DNA of 5,501 nucleotides. Source: Lentisphaeria bacterium (GTDB taxonomy: Bacteria; Verrucomicrobiota; Lentisphaeria; Oligosphaerales; Oligosphaeraceae). A model generated the notes under the pieces. It saw only the letters and a program-made list of their open reading frames with translations. It was not told the DNA's origin and did not search any database. Where the stretch lies: NCBI GenBank assembly GCA_024405235.1, contig JAKSPA010000129.1:1-5501 (forward strand), written 5' to 3'. A program made the translations under genes and the position numbers. Below are positions 4,206 to 5,501 of the stretch, piece after piece (within the stretch, counting starts at the first letter, position 1; each line of letters begins with the position of its first letter).

Positions 4206-5501
4206 ATGTCACTACGGGAGGACATAGCTTTTCTGCTAAACAGACGTGACGCATGGCGCTTTTCCATGCTGATAGTCATTCTGCTCGTCGGTGCACTATT
4301 GGAACTCGCCGCCGTAGCCTCCATTCCTCTGTTCGTATCGCTGCTTCTGCAGCAAGGCGAGATCCCTTCTGGAGACGCCAATCGGCTCGTCTGCGATTTC
4401 ATCAACGCCCTTTTCGGCAGCCAGACCGCAGGCCAAAGGCTATTCGCCGCTGGCGCGATCATATTAATTGTCAATCTTATACGTACCATATGGAATATAA
4501 TGGGAATGGCGCTGCAATACAGAATGCAGGCCAATCGGCGAATCGAGCTCTCAGGAAGGCTCCTCAGAGGATACCTATTCGCAGACCAGAACTTCCATGA
4601 CGGAAGAAACTCATCCGAACAGCTGAACAACATCATTCTCGAATGCGACAACGTCATTCAGGGAACCATCTCGCCGATTCTCGAATTCGTCCGCGGCGGC
4701 GCGCTTATCGTCAGCGTGACAACGTTGCTGTTCATCTGGACGCCTGCGATTACCGCAGCTGCACTGGGACTGCTCGGCATCTCCTGCGCGGCGGTTCTCG
4801 TCATCAGGAATCGCCGTCTGAAGCGTCTTGCCAAAGCGGAACAGTTCGGGCGCGAGGCCTCCATGAAGGCCGCACAGGAAGCGCTGGACAGCCGCATTGA
4901 ATCATTGATATACGGCAGGACGTCCTTCTTCGACGGAAAATTCAGCCACGCGATGGAGGGCCTTTCAATGGCGCAAGGCGGAAACATGCTGCAGATTCGC
5001 GCGACATGGCCGTTGCTGGAATTCCTTTCTCTGACGGCGCTCATGCTGGTTGCGGCCATGGCGTGGATTCTTGCGGACGGCGATCTGGCCAAAGTCGCCC
5101 CGCAGCTGTCGCTTCTTGCGATGGCGCTCGTCCGCCTAAGAAGCACAAGCGTCAATCTGATGCAGAGCGCATTGGAATTCCGCAGATTCCGCCCATCGCT
5201 TGCAAAGGTCTGCCAGGACCTGCGCGAACTGGAAGAGATATCGTCAGACGCGATAGCGCTGTCGGACGCCGTCGAGCCATTGGATTTCAAGAGCGGAATA
5301 TCTTTGCAGAATCTGACTTTCACCTACCCTGGCGCCGCCGCGAAAGCACTTGACGACGTGTCGCTGGAACTCGCCGCTGGTTCGAAGACCGCGATCATCG
5401 GCGCCACGGGCTGCGGCAAAAGCACGCTTCTAAAGTCAATTCTTGGAATCGTGAAACCACAGGATGGAAAGATTCTTATAGACGGAAAGGCACTTGATGA
5501 A
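4206..5501 (+). CDS. ABC exporter, fused membrane and ATPase domains, PglK-like (continues past right edge)
   Basis: This is an inner-membrane half-transporter of the ABC exporter type that would work as a dimer. The first 432 residues are in the window. Hydrophobic segments lie near 20-48, 80-103, 163-180, 181-200, 268-290 and 295-318, matching the six-helix exporter domain. The ATPase domain then begins, with a conserved aromatic at Y374 (TFTYPG) and Walker A GATGCGKST at 399-407. The Q-loop, LSGGQ signature, Walker B and H-loop lie beyond the edge. The N-terminal pattern, with a short polar stretch LLNRRDAWRF followed by LLVGALLELAAVASIPLFVSLLL in the first helix, resembles the PglK family of lipid-linked oligosaccharide flippases more than drug exporters. 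That assignment is tentative. The ATG at 4206 has no Shine-Dalgarno sequence; a TTG directly before it is an alternative start. It lies downstream of the oxidoreductase gene, separated by 97 bases containing a strong hairpin. Confidence 0.9.
   Translation, partial: MSLREDIAFLLNRRDAWRFSMLIVILLVGALLELAAVASIPLFVSLLLQQGEIPSGDANRLVCDFINALFGSQTAGQRLFAAGAIILIVNLIRTIWNIMGMALQYRMQANRRIELSGRLLRGYLFADQNFHDGRNSSEQLNNIILECDNVIQGTISPILEFVRGGALIVSVTTLLFIWTPAITAAALGLLGISCAAVLVIRNRRLKRLAKAEQFGREASMKAAQEALDSRIESLIYGRTSFFDGKFSHAMEGLSMAQGGNMLQIRATWPLLEFLSLTALMLVAAMAWILADGDLAKVAPQLSLLAMALVRLRSTSVNLMQSALEFRRFRPSLAKVCQDLRELEEISSDAIALSDAVEPLDFKSGISLQNLTFTYPGAAAKALDDVSLELAAGSKTAIIGATGCGKSTLLKSILGIVKPQDGKILIDGKALDE

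Noticed and set aside
4215..4222. GGGAGGAC, a strong Shine-Dalgarno-like sequence just inside the ABC exporter gene
   Set aside because: No ATG, GTG or TTG follows at a usable distance in the exporter frame, so it does not define a start and is likely coincidental.
4196..5323. Two minus-strand open frames (4196-4657 and 4658-5323) opposite the ABC exporter
   Set aside because: They are Ser/Arg-rich shadow translations. The plus strand encodes a continuous exporter with transmembrane helices and a Walker A motif.

Overview
The window is a stretch of bacterial chromosome with four protein genes arranged as two divergent pairs. By eye the coding DNA is moderately GC-rich. Start regions are a mix: metK has a clear Shine-Dalgarno sequence, while the other three genes have weak or none. 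The gene content (UvrB, MetK, a Gfo/Idh/MocA sugar-type dehydrogenase and a PglK-like ABC exporter), together with A/C-rich leaders lacking a Shine-Dalgarno sequence, would suit a fermentative or gut-associated member of the PVC group such as Lentisphaerae or Kiritimatiellota. That assignment is a low-confidence inference, because no rRNA or lineage marker is present.

Layout. Positions 1-1544 (minus strand) hold the first 514 codons of uvrB, which runs off the left edge. Positions 1549-2781 (minus) hold complete metK, which precedes uvrB with only 4 bases between them, so the two are very probably one metK-uvrB transcription unit. Positions 2782-3058 form a divergent control region. Its metK side carries a candidate structured mRNA leader in which a CUCCGG segment can pair either with an upstream CCGGAG or with the metK ribosome-binding site. 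Its middle is an extreme purine/pyrimidine asymmetric tract with G-quadruplex potential. Its right side is an AT-rich leader with a 20-base dyad. Positions 3059-4108 (plus) hold a complete Gfo/Idh/MocA-family oxidoreductase. Positions 4109-4205 contain a remarkable, almost perfect 23-bp hairpin. Positions 4206-5501 (plus) hold the first 432 codons of an ABC exporter (membrane domain plus the start of the ATPase domain), which runs off the right edge.

How they work together. MetK makes S-adenosylmethionine (SAM), and the structured leader is in the right place for feedback control of that product by translation. UvrB is the damage-verification helicase of nucleotide excision repair. Its link with metK appears to be genomic rather than functional, although a LexA-box-like dyad sits exactly at the uvrB start. 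The oxidoreductase and the ABC exporter point the same way and could both serve sugar or glycoconjugate metabolism, but the hairpin between them leaves it open whether they share a transcript. I found no CRISPR array, tRNA, rRNA, insertion sequence, toxin-antitoxin pair or phage gene. The candidate new element here is the metK leader RNA, followed by the 4124-4180 palindrome.
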